Shown one piece after another: positions 8,008 to 17,457 of a DNA stretch of 64,000 bases. Origin of the DNA: JABJMC01 sp964459205 (GTDB taxonomy: Bacteria; Patescibacteriota; Gracilibacteria; UBA1369; UBA12473); contig CAYWKJ010000001.1 in assembly GCA_964459205.1 (NCBI GenBank), forward strand, positions 1-64,000. The letters are read 5' to 3'. A program made the position numbers and the translations under genes. The notes beneath the pieces are model-generated. The model worked only from the letters and a program-made list of their open reading frames with translations. It ran no database searches and had not been told where the DNA came from. Numbering within the stretch: the stretch's first letter is position 1; every line of letters starts with the position of its first letter.

Positions 8008-9966
8008 ATGAATCAAAGACAGAATACGGGGGAAGATGATAAAAAATTTCAGAAAAAGATGGCTAATATCGACCAATGGCTCGATGAGCTTTCTCATGTG
8101 AAACCCGCAGCATCTCAGCCCAAACAAACTAAAAAAGCGGTACAACAAGCAGCGCCCATAAAAGCTGCGCCTATTAAGGCAAAATCAGTTCAGAAAAATC
8201 GTCCGAATCCTCAGAAGAGGCGTCATCATAAAAAAACTAATAATTCAAGACGACGTAATCACCCTGCGAAGCAAGGTCGCTCTAATAAAAAGGCTAAACA
8301 CAATTTAAGGATCATTCCTTTGGGGGGATTTGAAGAGATTGGTAAAAACATGATGTTATTTGAATATGGAAACGATATTTTAATCGTTGATATGGGATTT
8401 CAATTTCCAACTGAGGATATGCTGGGGGTAGATTATGTTATTCCAGATGTTACTTATTTAAAAAAGAAGAAGAAAAATATCCGGGGCGTGTTTTTAACGC
8501 ATGGACATTTGGACCACATTGGTGGGCTTCCTTATCTTTTGCCTAAGCTTGGCTTTCCCCCTGTTTACGGAATGCCACTTACAATTGGCTTGGCTAAGCG
8601 CCAGTTAGAAGACTTTGGCCTGGGAGATAAGGTTAAATTGCACACTTTTCGGGCGGGCGATGTGTTTAAGCCTGGATGTTTTCGGCTTTCTTCGTTCCGA
8701 GTGAATCATAGTATTCCAGATGCCGTATCTTTTGTAATTGATACGCCGGTGGGACGAGTGGTGCATACTGGGGATTTTAAATTTGATAAAACCCCACATG
8801 ATCAAAAGCCTGCAGATTTAAATATTATTAAAAAAGTGGGGCGGGAAGGTGTGTTGGCCCTTATTTCAGATAGCACCAATGCTTTGGAGCCGGGTCACAC
8901 AACTTCAGAAAAAGTAATTGCTCAAAATTTAGATAAAATTATTAAAGAAGCGCCGGGACGATTAATTGTGGCTTCATTTTCTTCACTAATTGGGCGGTTG
9001 CAACAAGTAATGGATTCTGCTGTCCGTCATAATCGAAAGGTTTTTATTTCTGGGCGCAGCATGATCACTAATGTGAAAATTGCGCAAGAGTTGGGGCTTA
9101 TTAAGGTTCCCAAGGGGTTGATTATTGATATTAAAAAAATGAAAAAATACAAAGATCGCGAGATTATTGCCCTAACTACTGGTAGCCAGGGTGAAAACTT
9201 TGCGGCTTTGGCTCGAATTGCCACAGATAATCATGCTCATGTACGAATTCGCAAAAGCGACACTGTGGTTCTTTCGTCTTCGCCAATTATTGGGAATGAA
9301 ACCTCGATTATTAAGGTTATTAATATGCTTTGTCGTCGTGGGGCGCGAGTAATTACTAATAAAGATATTGATGTGCACACTTCTGGGCACGCCAAACAAG
9401 AGGAGCTAATGATGATGATTCGAATGCTTAAGCCAAAGTACTTTATTCCCGAACACGGAGATTATTATATGCGTTCAAGGCATGCAATTTTAGCTACAAA
9501 ATGTGGAGTCGCAAAAAAGAATATAACCCTTATGGATAATGGGGAAGTGGTGGAAATTACCCCTCAGCGCGTAATGCAAAAAACTAAGGAGCGCGTTCCG
9601 GCTGGCCACGTGATGGTGGAAGGCTCAGACCGCTCAGAAGTTGCCGCTGAAATTTTGATGGATCGCCAATTAATGGCGGAAAATGGAGTGGTTACGGTTA
9701 CCTTCCGCATGCGTCGAAAAGGTAAGGTTTTATCTGGAAAACCACAAGTTATTAGTCGTGGATTTGTGTTTGCAGACCAAGCAGATAAGGTCGTTAAAGG
9801 CATCCAAGTGGCTAGTGAAAAAGCTTATCGAACTTTTATGAAATCTCACAAGAAGCAGGCCCCGGAAAAGGAGTTCTTGATTTTTGTGCAAAGATCTGTG
9901 GATCGCAAGCTGGTTCGAATGCTAGATAAAAGGCCGTTAGTAATTCCGCAAATTATTTATGTTTAA
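8008..9966 (+). CDS. rnj: Ribonuclease J (MBL/beta-CASP nuclease)
   Basis: RNA-processing and decay nuclease with 5'-3' exo- and endonuclease activity, dependent on zinc. The 652-residue protein opens with a ~95-residue Lys/Arg/Ala/Pro-rich extension, likely disordered and RNA-binding, then the metallo-beta-lactamase core with LTHGHLDHIGG (ligands at 165-170), VHTGDFKFD further on, the beta-CASP insert with SGRSM, and HTSGHA...PEHGDYY toward the C-terminal domain. The basic N-terminal extension makes it longer than Bacillus RNase J1 (about 555). It has its own consensus promoter; an AT-rich non-coding region follows. Confidence 0.96.
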   Translation: MNQRQNTGEDDKKFQKKMANIDQWLDELSHVKPAASQPKQTKKAVQQAAPIKAAPIKAKSVQKNRPNPQKRRHHKKTNNSRRRNHPAKQGRSNKKAKHNLRIIPLGGFEEIGKNMMLFEYGNDILIVDMGFQFPTEDMLGVDYVIPDVTYLKKKKKNIRGVFLTHGHLDHIGGLPYLLPKLGFPPVYGMPLTIGLAKRQLEDFGLGDKVKLHTFRAGDVFKPGCFRLSSFRVNHSIPDAVSFVIDTPVGRVVHTGDFKFDKTPHDQKPADLNIIKKVGREGVLALISDSTNALEPGHTTSEKVIAQNLDKIIKEAPGRLIVASFSSLIGRLQQVMDSAVRHNRKVFISGRSMITNVKIAQELGLIKVPKGLIIDIKKMKKYKDREIIALTTGSQGENFAALARIATDNHAHVRIRKSDTVVLSSSPIIGNETSIIKVINMLCRRGARVITNKDIDVHTSGHAKQEELMMMIRMLKPKYFIPEHGDYYMRSRHAILATKCGVAKKNITLMDNGEVVEITPQRVMQKTKERVPAGHVMVEGSDRSEVAAEILMDRQLMAENGVVTVTFRMRRKGKVLSGKPQVISRGFVFADQADKVVKGIQVASEKAYRTFMKSHKKQAPEKEFLIFVQRSVDRKLVRMLDKRPLVIPQIIYV

Positions 9967-10488
9967 AAAGTCGGACTTTTGAACATTTTTTGTGGAAACT
10001 CAATTAAATAGTTTTGCATAATAGGCTTTAAGTTTTTGGGATGAAATATAGAGTTTATTAGTATTAATTCTGAAGTTTTGCGCAGGTTTTGCACAGGTTT
10101 TGCACATTTTTAAACAAGTTTTCAAGGATTAAAAATTTAGACAAGCTATTTATGGCTTAAATAAGCCGTGTTTACCTTGAGTTAGTTTTCAAGAATTTTA
10201 CACAATTTTCATGAATATAAGCCAAAATTTAAGGCTTTTTGAATCATTTTTTTGTTTTTGGCTCAGGGATCACTTTTCTTTTATTTCAACTTTTTTGTAC
10301 AAAGTCTTTGTTTTCGCTTAAGGCTGCGACTTTAATTAGATTTTACTTCAAATGTATATTCACACTGTTTTTGTGGATTTGGAAAGCCCTTTCTATTACT
10401 ACTAGTTATATATATTTATAATAAATTAATTGTCTTTTAGGTACTAAGTCTTATAATTGCACTAACGAACTTCTTAATAAGAATTTTT
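9967..10488. other. AT-rich intergenic region with DnaA-box-like cluster, candidate oriC
   Basis: 522 nt without a credible gene, strongly AT-rich, directly upstream of dnaN. Three tandem 9-mers at exact 11-bp spacing, TTTTGCGCA (10076), TTTTGCACA (10087) and TTTTGCACA (10098), and TTTTACACA at 10196. The last three fit the relaxed DnaA box TTWTNCACA. ATATTCACA at 10356 is one base off. A perfect GGCTTAAATAAGCC palindrome lies at 10154-10167. Placement beside dnaN is the usual home of bacterial origins; dnaA itself is not in the window. A weak terminator-like repeat for RNase J (AAAAGTC/GGACTTTT) sits just after its stop. Confidence 0.55.
10430..10457 (+). promoter_or_regulatory. Sigma70-type promoter for dnaN
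   Basis: TTGTCT at 10430-10435, a 16-nt spacer and consensus TATAAT at 10452-10457. The leader to the dnaN ATG would be about 25 nt and shows no Shine-Dalgarno. Confidence 0.6.
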
Positions 10489-11598
10489 ATGAAAGTTAAA
10501 TGTAAACAAAAGGATCTCTCCTTTGCTTTGAATTTAGTGAATCGAGCGGTCAGTCCAAATACAACACTTCCGGTATTGAACAATATTTTAATGAAAGCCG
10601 AAGGAAAAAGGCTTTATTTTTCCGCTACAAACTTAGAGGTGGCCATGACTTATTTTATTGATGTTGAGGTTTTCAATGAAGGATCGATTACAATCCCAGC
10701 CAAATTAATAACAAGTTATGTTTCTTTGTTGAAGGACGAAGAAGTTGAATTAAAACTTGAGGATCGTTTGAGTTTGTCTTTGAAGACCCCACTTTCTCAT
10801 ACAAAAATTAAAGGAATTGACCCAACAGAATTCCCAGTTATTCCTGAGGTTGAAAAAGGGGAAGAATTTGCCATTGCTTCTGAGGCTTTGGAGCGAGCAA
10901 TTGGACAAACTGTTTTTGCGGCCTCTTCAAATGTTTCACGTCCGGTTTTAACTGGTGTTTTATTCCGTGTGGATAAAAAAGAGCTTTCCATGGTGGCCAC
11001 AGATAGTTACCGTCTCTCTGAAAGAAAGGTGAATCTTAAAAAGGGAATTACTGATTTGCACGATTGTGTTGTTCCGGCGCACACCGTGTCGGAGCTTGGA
11101 AAGATTTTAAGCTTTTTTAATGAATCAATGGTTGATTGCCATGTTACAAAAAACCAGATTTTATTTTCAGTTCAAAACCTAAAAATCATTTCTCGCTTAA
11201 TTGATGGAAGCTTTCCTGATTATAAAAGAATTATTCCAAATAGTTCAAAAACCAACCTAGAAGTTAATGTTGAAGATTTTATTTTGGCAGTTAAAAAAGC
11301 CTCCTTGTTTGTGAAGGAGACTAACAATAATGTCAAAATTAGTGCAACCAATAATGGCAAACTAATTATCTCGACTGATGAAACTCAAATCGGTGAGGGC
11401 ACAGCCGAGGTTGATGTGAAAATTGAAGGAGAAAATAACATGGTAGCCTTAAATGCCCAGTACATTTTGGATGTTTTGTCGCACATGAGTGACCAGACCA
11501 TAAAACTTGGCATTGACAATAAGCTTTCCCCTGTTACAATAAAGCCCGAAAAAAAGGAGGCGCAGTATACGCATATAATCATGCCTCTTAAGTTGTAA
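10489..11598 (+). CDS. dnaN: DNA polymerase III sliding clamp (beta subunit)
   Basis: Ring-shaped processivity clamp of the replicative polymerase. The 369 residues match the family length (about 366-380) and begin MKVKCKQKDLSFAL, with the three repeated clamp domains visible through TTLPVLNNILM near residue 26, VSRPVLTGVLF near 145 and a C-terminal end YTHIIMPLKL that closely matches the conserved clamp terminus (MPMRL type). It has its own promoter, lies next to the candidate origin, and is followed 7 nt later by mfd, so the two may be co-transcribed. Confidence 0.97.
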   Translation: MKVKCKQKDLSFALNLVNRAVSPNTTLPVLNNILMKAEGKRLYFSATNLEVAMTYFIDVEVFNEGSITIPAKLITSYVSLLKDEEVELKLEDRLSLSLKTPLSHTKIKGIDPTEFPVIPEVEKGEEFAIASEALERAIGQTVFAASSNVSRPVLTGVLFRVDKKELSMVATDSYRLSERKVNLKKGITDLHDCVVPAHTVSELGKILSFFNESMVDCHVTKNQILFSVQNLKIISRLIDGSFPDYKRIIPNSSKTNLEVNVEDFILAVKKASLFVKETNNNVKISATNNGKLIISTDETQIGEGTAEVDVKIEGENNMVALNAQYILDVLSHMSDQTIKLGIDNKLSPVTIKPEKKEAQYTHIIMPLKL

Positions 11599-11605
11599 AA
11601 ACGTT

Positions 11606-14600
11606 ATGAAGTTTCCGCATCCGCGAAACCAAGAAGTTCTCAAACTTTTTGGGAATCATCGATATGTAACTTTATCTGGAGCAGGTAATTTTTCTTCCAA
11701 AGCTTTTCTGGTATCTGACATTTTGGACCAATATCCTGAGCTTAAAAAATTGGTTTGGATTGTAAATGATAGCGTGGAACAAGAGTCTGCACATCGTGTT
11801 TTGCGAGATTGGACAGACTATGATGTAGAGATTTTAAATGAAGATGAAGGGCACTTTTCAATGATGCGTGTTTTATCAGCTTTGCTTGGTCCGGACAAGG
11901 TAGCGGCGGTTTTAACTTTTCAGCAGATTTTGGACCTTTATCCGAAAAAAGATGATTTAAAAAGAAAAACCTTACAAATTAAAGTTGGTGAAGAAATGAA
12001 TTCCGCAGAGGTTTTTGAAACCTTGATTGATATGCAATATGAAGTTTCTGAGGATCCATATTTGGAGCAAGGTCGTTATTTGCGGCACGGAGATGTTTTG
12101 GATGTTTTTCCGATTAATAGTCGAGAGGCGATTCGGATTGAATTAGAATTTGATCGAGTCTCTGCTATTTATACTTACGAACAAGGCGACCACCAAAAAT
12201 TAAAGGATTTAAAGGAGGTTACGGTTTTCCCCCTTAATGTTTTTGAGAATACAGTGTCGATTTGGGATTATCTTGGAAAGGATGCGTTGTTGGTGGAGGA
12301 TGAATTGGATTTAGCTGAGGATTTATATCGTGAGGTTGATAATATGGTTAAAAAGAGGCCAAATGATGTGGGCTATGTTTTGTTTACATCGTTTTTGGAG
12401 GAGAGTGAATACCACTTTCATTTACATTATTTGTCCGTTCTTAAATACCAAAATAAGTTGGATTTCTTGGAGGCTATGAAGGAGCGAACTTTGGATAAAT
12501 GGCGGATTTATTTGTTCACAAAAAACGGAGAAGAGTTGCGTGAGTATTTTGACGATCGTCGAATTTTGCATGTTAATGACCCTTCAAAATTAGATGATGA
12601 GCGCGGAGGAATAGTCTTATTTGAATTAGAAAAAGAGCAGCCTTTCCCGCATGGATTTCAAAATCCTCATTTAAAATTGGCGTTGGTTACGGATAAAGAA
12701 ATTATGGGATTGCGTGATGGAGCCCATAAAGATCCAGCCCAGCATGCAGTGTTTTTAGACTTTTTAACAGGTTTAAAAATTGGTGATTACGTGGTCCACT
12801 CAGATCACGGAATTGCTCGGTTTAATGGGTTGGATAAGCGTACGATTGATGAAGTAACGCGTGAGTATTTGCACTTGGCTTATGCCGAGAACGATAAACT
12901 TTTTGTGCCAATTGACCAGGCGGACAAGGTAAGTAAATTTATTGGAGCTGGAGATCAGGCGCCGCGTTTAACTCGCTTAGGATCAGCGGAGTGGTCAACA
13001 ATTACTAATAAAGTTAAAAAAGAAACTCACAAAATCGCTAAGGAATTACTTAAGCTATACGCTGAAAGGCAGCGGGCAACAGGGCATGCTTACAAGACTG
13101 ATGGCGTGCTGGAGGGCAAGTTTGCGGAGGAATTTCCATATGAAGAAACTCCAGGACAATTACGAGCAATTCAGGACGTATCTAAGGACATGGAACGCGC
13201 TAAGCCGATGGATCGTTTGGTTTGTGGAGATGTTGGTTTTGGTAAGACCGAGGTAGCTATGCGGGCTGCTTTTAAGGCCGTGCAGAGCGGCAAGCAAGTG
13301 GCAGTAGTGTCACCAATTACAATTTTAGCGGATCAACATTTTAAGTCTTTCACAAAAAGGATGATTGAGTTCCCGGAGGTGAGGATAGAAATGTTAAGCC
13401 GTTTTCGTTCGCCAGCTGAGCAAAAGAAAATTGTTAAAAAATTAAAAAATGGTGAAGTAGATATTATTATTGGAACTCACCGATTGATCCAGCCAGATAT
13501 TGGATTTAAAAATTTAGGATTAGTGATTGTTGATGAAGAACAAAGATTTGGGGTGAAGCAAAAGGAAAAATTTAAAGAACTTCGTCGAGAAGTGGATATT
13601 TTGACGCTTACAGCGACGCCAATTCCGCGGACGCTAAATATTAGCCTGCATGGCTTGCGAGACATTACAACCATTACTACGCCTCCTCCTGGCCGTTTGC
13701 CAATCGTGACTGAAGTTCGACGTTTTTCATTTGGATTAATTCGTGAATCAATTTTGCGTGAATTAGATCGCGGCGGGCAAGTTTATTTCCTTCATAATAG
13801 AGTGCAAACAATTGATGAGATGGCCGACCGTCTTAAAAAATTAATTCCAGAAGCTAAGTTTATTACGGCTCATGGGAAGTTAAGCCCCCATGATTTAGAG
13901 GCTAGAATTATGTCTTTTAAGGAAAAAGAATATGATGTGCTGGTAAGTTCAACAATTATTGAAAATGGAATTGATCTTTCTAATGCTAATACTTTAATTG
14001 TAAACAAAGCGGAGAAGTTTGGATTAGCCCAGCTTTATCAATTGCGAGGCCGAGTGGGACGTAGCAAAAAACAAGCATACGCGTACTTTTTGTACCATTC
14101 ACAGCGATTGCCATTAGACGCCAAGAAAAGACTTCGCGCCATTGTTGAGGCGTCTGAGCTTGGCGCCGGATTCCAAATTGCTATGAAGGATTTAGAAATT
14201 CGTGGCGCGGGAGATATTTTAGGAGCTAATCAACATGGGGCAATTCAAGTGGTGGGAGTAAGTCATTTTATCCGAATGTTAAATCAGGCGGTAGAAGATC
14301 AGAAAGAAGGACGTGAGGCTAAGGCAACAACAGATGTGCCGCGTGATGTTTCGATTGAAGTTCCTTTGCCAGCCTTTATTCCAGATGATTATATTGTGAG
14401 CGCTAAGGACAAGATCGGAATTTATCAGCGCCTAGCTTCAGCTGACAATTTTGATTATCTTGAGGAATTAAAAGATGACATGGTGGAGGATTATGGACGC
14501 ATGCCAAGAGAAGTGGCGAATTTGTTTAGCGTGTTGGAGATTAAATTATTAGCCAAGAGGGCGGGGCTTACTAATATTCGAGCGGAAAATATTCACGGAA

Positions 14601-14818
14601 AAGGGGAGCGCATAATTATACTTTCAATGTCTGATAAAGTGCGCCCGGAAAACATCTTAAGCTTATTAGAATTTAATGCTAAATGGTTGGTTAGCGGATC
14701 TAAATTAAAAGTTTCTTTTGAGGATTTGGGAGTTAATTGGGTGGACGGGCTTAAGATGAGCTTAAAAGAGCTAGGGAAAAAGGTAAAAAATCGCCCAGGA
14801 ACTGAGGTGAAGAAATAG
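11606..14818 (+). CDS. mfd: Transcription-repair coupling factor
   Basis: ATP-driven translocase that removes stalled RNA polymerase and recruits nucleotide-excision repair. 1070 residues. An N-terminal UvrB-like region lacking a clear helicase core is followed by the CarD-type RNA-polymerase-interacting domain (IGDYVVHSDHGIARF near residue 391), helicase motif I GDVGFGKTEV near 541, the DEEQRFG box near 641, TATPIPRT (motif III), QLRGRVGRS (motif VI) and the C-terminal TRCF domain. Slightly shorter than E. coli Mfd (1148). It follows dnaN closely. Confidence 0.96.
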   Translation: MKFPHPRNQEVLKLFGNHRYVTLSGAGNFSSKAFLVSDILDQYPELKKLVWIVNDSVEQESAHRVLRDWTDYDVEILNEDEGHFSMMRVLSALLGPDKVAAVLTFQQILDLYPKKDDLKRKTLQIKVGEEMNSAEVFETLIDMQYEVSEDPYLEQGRYLRHGDVLDVFPINSREAIRIELEFDRVSAIYTYEQGDHQKLKDLKEVTVFPLNVFENTVSIWDYLGKDALLVEDELDLAEDLYREVDNMVKKRPNDVGYVLFTSFLEESEYHFHLHYLSVLKYQNKLDFLEAMKERTLDKWRIYLFTKNGEELREYFDDRRILHVNDPSKLDDERGGIVLFELEKEQPFPHGFQNPHLKLALVTDKEIMGLRDGAHKDPAQHAVFLDFLTGLKIGDYVVHSDHGIARFNGLDKRTIDEVTREYLHLAYAENDKLFVPIDQADKVSKFIGAGDQAPRLTRLGSAEWSTITNKVKKETHKIAKELLKLYAERQRATGHAYKTDGVLEGKFAEEFPYEETPGQLRAIQDVSKDMERAKPMDRLVCGDVGFGKTEVAMRAAFKAVQSGKQVAVVSPITILADQHFKSFTKRMIEFPEVRIEMLSRFRSPAEQKKIVKKLKNGEVDIIIGTHRLIQPDIGFKNLGLVIVDEEQRFGVKQKEKFKELRREVDILTLTATPIPRTLNISLHGLRDITTITTPPPGRLPIVTEVRRFSFGLIRESILRELDRGGQVYFLHNRVQTIDEMADRLKKLIPEAKFITAHGKLSPHDLEARIMSFKEKEYDVLVSSTIIENGIDLSNANTLIVNKAEKFGLAQLYQLRGRVGRSKKQAYAYFLYHSQRLPLDAKKRLRAIVEASELGAGFQIAMKDLEIRGAGDILGANQHGAIQVVGVSHFIRMLNQAVEDQKEGREAKATTDVPRDVSIEVPLPAFIPDDYIVSAKDKIGIYQRLASADNFDYLEELKDDMVEDYGRMPREVANLFSVLEIKLLAKRAGLTNIRAENIHGKGERIIILSMSDKVRPENILSLLEFNAKWLVSGSKLKVSFEDLGVNWVDGLKMSLKELGKKVKNRPGTEVKK

Positions 14819-14832
14819 GGGGTGCTGCTGGG

Positions 14833-15417
14833 TTGACAATTTTAAGGCTTTTGCCATAATGAGATCCTGAATTTATTCGGGTCTGTTTTTTGGGCGTAAG
14901 ATTTGATACCCATTTTGGGCGCTAGATTTTCCCCAGCTATGCAGAATTGACAACTGGATGATAGATTTTGACGTTGGCTATTTGTTACTCATTAAATTGG
15001 GTGATGGTTAGCCAGCGTCAATATGCCATAGACGCTTGAGCAGAAGGAGTCCTGATGAGTAGAGTGATGCTGATCCTGCCAGGAGTATTGGCCTGGCTAT
15101 GCCGAGGGATCGGGGGAGCTGAAGAGCTATACCCTCTGGTCCCGGCCATGTTTCCCGGTCGTGAGCCACCTCCGGGACGCGTGGAAAGAGTGCTCCCGCC
15201 TGAGGGGCAGCCGGTCACGGTCGTGCTGGTGATGCTCTGTTCGAAGGGCGAGACGTGCGAGGAGCTGTTCTGCCCGCACGAGGAAATCTGCCCGTATGAT
15301 GACTGGCCGGTGGGCGGCACCCCAAGCTAGTTTGGGGCTGGAAAGCTAAAAAGCTTGCGTTTGCGGAAGGGGGAGGCGTCGTCTCCCCTGGTGTGAGGTT
15401 TCTATCATCCAGTTGTC
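14833..15417 (+). other. Cassette E1: GC-rich ORF inside a closed long-range inverted repeat
   Basis: Layout on the plus strand: promoter TTGACA (14833) - 16 nt - CATAAT (14855); a hairpin at 14863-14883 (GATCC/GGGTC with inner GAAT/ATTC) near +1; left arm GACAACTGGATGATAGA at 14949-14965; a long hairpin with arms 14968-14980 and 15009-15021; Shine-Dalgarno AAGGAG and ORF 15055-15330; hairpins at 15320-15337 and 15370-15388; right arm 15401-15417, a perfect 17-bp complement of the left arm. The same order is seen in four other units here. No transposase and no target duplication visible. The tmRNA gene begins 62 nt later. Confidence 0.7.
15055..15330 (+). CDS. Cargo ORF of cassette E1, unknown protein
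   Basis: 91 codons with a hydrophobic N-terminal third and a Cys-rich acidic C-terminus (CSKGETCEELFCPHEEIC near residues 62-79). I do not recognise it. Support for translation: a strong AAGGAG eight nt before the ATG, in a genome where most genes show no such site, and codon use rich in G/C-ending codons unlike the neighbours. An ORF of similar length runs antisense at 15018-15320 but lacks this start context. Possibly a small metal-binding or disulphide-bonded protein; that is speculation. Confidence 0.5.
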   Translation: MSRVMLILPGVLAWLCRGIGGAEELYPLVPAMFPGREPPPGRVERVLPPEGQPVTVVLVMLCSKGETCEELFCPHEEICPYDDWPVGGTPS

Positions 15418-15441
15418 CAAAGCCTTCAAACCAATTATGAT
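15413..15441 (+). promoter_or_regulatory. Putative tmRNA promoter overlapping E1 right arm
   Basis: TTGTCC at 15413-15418, a 17-nt spacer and TATGAT at 15436-15441. The -35 hexamer lies within the terminal arm of cassette E1. The mature tmRNA 5' end would be about 30 nt after the expected transcription start, consistent with 5' processing. Confidence 0.4.
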
Positions 15442-15478
15442 TGGCTTACAGAAATTCTTGATTGCTCTTTTACACCAC

Positions 15479-15914
15479 GGGGATGTCTTGGTTTTGACAG
15501 GAAGAGTTCTGTCTTACTCACGGCCGTTACGGGATCGCGCTGTCTCCCGTTAGATCCGTCCAGCGCATATATAATTGCAAATTCTGAATTTGCTAAATCA
15601 GTTAATTACTGGGCAAACAAATTTGTTCCTCAGGGAATGAAGACTGTTCCTGCCTTTGCTTAATTATCAGATTTACAGATCGCCCTTTGCGCGATCGCGC
15701 CTTTTTAAGGATTGCTTTACGACTTATTTAGGCGTCATTTAGTAAAGATCGGAATTAAAGTGGAGGTTCAGCACTTTATGCCCTAAATTTTCCTTGTCCA
15801 TTTATGAGAGCTTTTTGTTCGTCCTTTATTCTCATAAACATTAGAACGAACTATAACGGTAGATGTGGTAGGCAGCCTTTTTGGACGCGGGTTCAACTCC
15901 CGCCATCTCCACCA
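15479..15914 (+). ncRNA. ssrA: tmRNA (ssrA) with long tag reading frame
   Basis: Ribosome-rescue RNA that acts with SmpB (encoded at 42293-42733). The 5' end GGGGATG pairs with CATCTCC before the 3' ACCA (15911-15914), forming the tRNA-like acceptor stem. GTTTTGACAGG near the 5' end and a T-arm GCGGGTTCAACTCCCGC at the 3' end are diagnostic. The tag frame ends at TAA 15661-15663 with C-terminus VPAFA. With GCA 15565 as resume codon the tag is 32 residues; GCA 15577 would give 28. Both are long compared with the usual 8-20. The 3' CCA is encoded. Confidence 0.93.
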
Positions 15915-15920
15915 GATTTT

Positions 15921-16580
15921 ATGTATGATGCGCCTTTTTATATCACCGGCAATCATGGGAATAATGCGTTTTCTTATGAAAAGCGTGGTGAAAATCCGCG
16001 GCTTTACGTGCCTTCATTAATTGAAGGTGATTTTCGTGATTTAAAGGTTGGGAAAGAGATAGTATTTGAGGATTTTGAGGATGGTGAATTAAAGAGCTGC
16101 GAAGGGCTTAAGAATTTTGTGAAGATGGAGATTTTGGGAACGCCAACCGTGATTTTTGATAATCATAATCATGCTTTTTATTTTTGGCATGAACAAGGCT
16201 TTAAGGACGCGATATTAATTCATGTGGACCAACACAAGGACACGCGTAAACCGAATGAATGGTTTAAGGAAGATGCGTTTAAATACACAAACGAAGTTTT
16301 GAATGTTGGGAATTATATTCCGCCGGCCGTAGAGTGCGGGATGGTTAATGAGGTGGTTTCGATAACGGGTAATGCGGGATTAGACATGGTACCGAGACAG
16401 GGAAATGTGGTTTTAAATCTAGATCTAGATTTTTTTGTGGCGGAGATGGAGATTGATTTTGAAAAGGCACGGAAGTTTTTGCGGGCACAGGCCAAGAGGG
16501 CGGATTTTATTACAGTGGCTACGAGCCCGTTTTTTATAGGTCAAAATGAGGCACTTAAAATTTTAAAGAAGTTGTTTTAA
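15921..16580 (+). CDS. UPF0489-family protein
   Basis: 219 residues from ATG 15921, only 6 nt after the encoded CCA of tmRNA; an upstream in-frame extension would run through tmRNA and is not credible. Motifs resemble the UPF0489 family: DNHNHAFYFW near residue 78, HVDQHKDTR near 100 and LDLDFFV near 168, Asp/His-rich clusters suggestive of an arginase-like metal site. Function unknown. Placement suggests it could be read from the same transcript as tmRNA, with tmRNA processed out. Confidence 0.7.
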   Translation: MYDAPFYITGNHGNNAFSYEKRGENPRLYVPSLIEGDFRDLKVGKEIVFEDFEDGELKSCEGLKNFVKMEILGTPTVIFDNHNHAFYFWHEQGFKDAILIHVDQHKDTRKPNEWFKEDAFKYTNEVLNVGNYIPPAVECGMVNEVVSITGNAGLDMVPRQGNVVLNLDLDFFVAEMEIDFEKARKFLRAQAKRADFITVATSPFFIGQNEALKILKKLF

Positions 16581-16644
16581 TAGAATGGCTTGCTAGGCGA
16601 GAGGCTTTCCTTTATTTTAATGCCTTAAATTTAATCTGCCCCCA

Positions 16645-17457
16645 ATGCCCCCAAGAGGCGAGCCACAACTTTCGAAGGACCAGGCTAGAATGCCGCGATT
16701 TACTCTAACAAGAGGGATGCGGGATGCTTTTCTTGCCTTTAATCTTGATAAATGGGAGGCGGGCGGCTTGAAGGACTGGATTAGACATAGAGTGGGACTG
16801 GCGTATCAAAGAGGGGGTGATAGCCCGATTACATTTTTATCAGCTGGATGTGCAAGTGCGACCGACATTAATCAAATTGTGGATAGCTTAAGGCTCACTA
16901 ACCGGGGAGTTAGGCACAGGATTATTGGATTAGGTTTGGATTTAAATCCTGTACCAGAATTGGCCCAAAGGGTGCAGCTGCCTTTTGAAAGAGTTGAAAG
17001 GCCAGATTTTAAAATTCCGGCATTAAGAGGAATTCAATTAATGCGCGGCGATGTAGCTGATATGCATATGTTACCAGACAGTAGCATCGATGGGTTATGG
17101 TTAATGGGCGTAATGGCTTATGTGCGAGATAAATTAGCAGTCTTGAATGAAATAGACAGAGTTTTAAAGCCTGGAGGTTTTAGTTTTGCCTCATCGGTTG
17201 GCGCGGCCCTTACTGGTCCGCCATTAGAGGAAATCTTAGAAGACACACAAGGGGGAGAAAATTTTTCTTTATATAGAGATCAAGGCGCTTATCCCAGCAT
17301 GGGAGGGCGCTGTGTAATTGGATATTATAAGCCAGAGGATCCTAGAGATAATGAATTTAGAGGATTTGATTATGAGTTTACAACAGCTCATCGTGTTCGC
17401 TCAAATTGCCCCCCAGGCTCTCACAGAGAATTGTTTTGTTGCAGCGAATATCGCTAG
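16645..17457 (+). CDS. Class I SAM-dependent methyltransferase
   Basis: 270 residues. SAM-binding fold signs: FLSAGCASATD near residue 65 (motif I position), GLGLDLNP near 95 (acidic end of strand 2), GDVADMHMLPDSSIDGLWLMG near 132-152 (motif IV, split here across the loop) and NEIDRVLKPGGF near 166 (post-motif). Substrate not evident. It converges with another methyltransferase; the two stop codons interlock in a CTAG. No Shine-Dalgarno is seen. Confidence 0.7.
   Translation: MPPRGEPQLSKDQARMPRFTLTRGMRDAFLAFNLDKWEAGGLKDWIRHRVGLAYQRGGDSPITFLSAGCASATDINQIVDSLRLTNRGVRHRIIGLGLDLNPVPELAQRVQLPFERVERPDFKIPALRGIQLMRGDVADMHMLPDSSIDGLWLMGVMAYVRDKLAVLNEIDRVLKPGGFSFASSVGAALTGPPLEEILEDTQGGENFSLYRDQGAYPSMGGRCVIGYYKPEDPRDNEFRGFDYEFTTAHRVRSNCPPGSHRELFCCSEYR

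Noticed and set aside
14863..14890. mfd terminator
   Set aside because: The hairpin is followed by a T-run, but it lies just after a promoter and matches the +1 hairpin seen in units E3 and E5. It may serve both; I did not annotate it as a terminator.
14949..15417. Ordinary transposon or MITE ends
   Set aside because: No transposase, no evident target duplication, and arm sequences differ between units while staying complementary, which DNA transposon ends would not need to do.
15804..15920. N-terminal extension of the UPF0489 gene
   Set aside because: These bases are the 3' part of tmRNA; the gene starts at ATG 15921.
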